Assembly (NCBI GenBank): GCA_015491595.1
Contig: WFVP01000434.1
Span: 1-5,952 of the forward strand
DNA length: 5,952 nt
Origin: Anaerolineales bacterium
GTDB taxonomy: Bacteria > Chloroflexota > Anaerolineae > Anaerolineales > DRMV01
Reading direction: 5' to 3'
Part shown: in pieces, positions 5,884 through 5,952 of the stretch
Numbering within the stretch: position 1 is the stretch's first letter
How the letters are laid out: the number at the start of each line of letters is the position of its first letter
The notes under the pieces: model-generated
What the model saw: the letters and a program-made list of their open reading frames with translations, nothing else
Told to the model about the DNA's origin: nothing
Database searches by the model: none
Made by a program: the position numbers and the translations under genes

Positions 5884-5923
5884 GCGAGCGGGTGGACCGT
5901 GCAGGACACCCGCTCGCTTTTTT
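5884..5923 (+). terminator. Strong intrinsic terminator of the aminomutase gene
   Basis: GCGAGCGGGTG (5884-5894) and CACCCGCTCGC (5907-5917) form a perfect 11-bp GC-rich stem with a 12-nt loop, followed at once by TTTTTT (5918-5923) and a further T-rich stretch. It begins 31 bp after the aminomutase stop and marks the end of this transcript. Confidence 0.93.
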
Positions 5924-5936
5924 CTTGCTTTTTGCG

Positions 5937-5942
5937 TACAAT
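5937..5942 (+). promoter_or_regulatory. Possible -10 box of a gene beyond the right edge
   Basis: TACAAT follows the terminator at the right edge, where a downstream promoter would be expected. No convincing -35 is present and the downstream gene is outside the window, so support is weak. Confidence 0.2.
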
Positions 5943-5952
5943 TCGCCTGTAC

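Noticed and set aside
4431..5909. 492-codon open frame on the minus strand opposite the aminomutase
   Set aside because: The plus-strand frame has clear radical-SAM motifs and a strong ribosome site; the antisense product is His/Gly/Val-rich, without known motifs, and would cross the terminator.

Overview
The window is GC-rich, tightly packed bacterial DNA with no mobile elements, tRNA, rRNA or CRISPR. It holds five protein genes in two divergent blocks. The organism is not certain. The GC-rich coding, the PknB-type kinase opening, the SufU-type scaffold and the style of the KamA-family enzyme suggest a Chloroflexota (Anaerolineae-like) bacterium; this is an inference from family resemblance, not a database match.

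Left block (1-2198, minus strand): a flippase-like integral membrane protein of the LPG-synthase-TM/UPF0104 family, then after 3 bp a membrane-anchored Ser/Thr protein kinase that runs off the left edge of the window. The pair looks like one operon and is probably translationally coupled. The flippase gene has an extended -10 box placed so that transcription would begin on its start codon, implying a leaderless mRNA.

Middle block (2313-4259, plus strand): a short SufU/IscU-type Fe-S scaffold protein and, 21 bp later, a divergent member of the L-lactate permease (LctP) family. The 114-bp gap between the two blocks (2199-2312) carries divergent -10 boxes.

Right block (4260-5942, plus strand): a 192-bp intergenic region with a promoter, an inverted repeat in the promoter spacer, a terminator-like hairpin and a 14-bp perfect palindrome. 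It precedes a radical-SAM, PLP-type aminomutase of the lysine 2,3-aminomutase family. This gene appears monocistronic and ends at a strong intrinsic terminator (5884-5923). The enzyme keeps the cluster cysteines and the PLP lysine, but the two aspartates that recognise the lysine side chain in clostridial KamA are replaced, so its substrate is open.

The most interesting points are the unassigned substrate of the aminomutase, its possibly attenuated leader, the neutralised acidic residues in the permease signature motifs, and the leaderless flippase-kinase operon.
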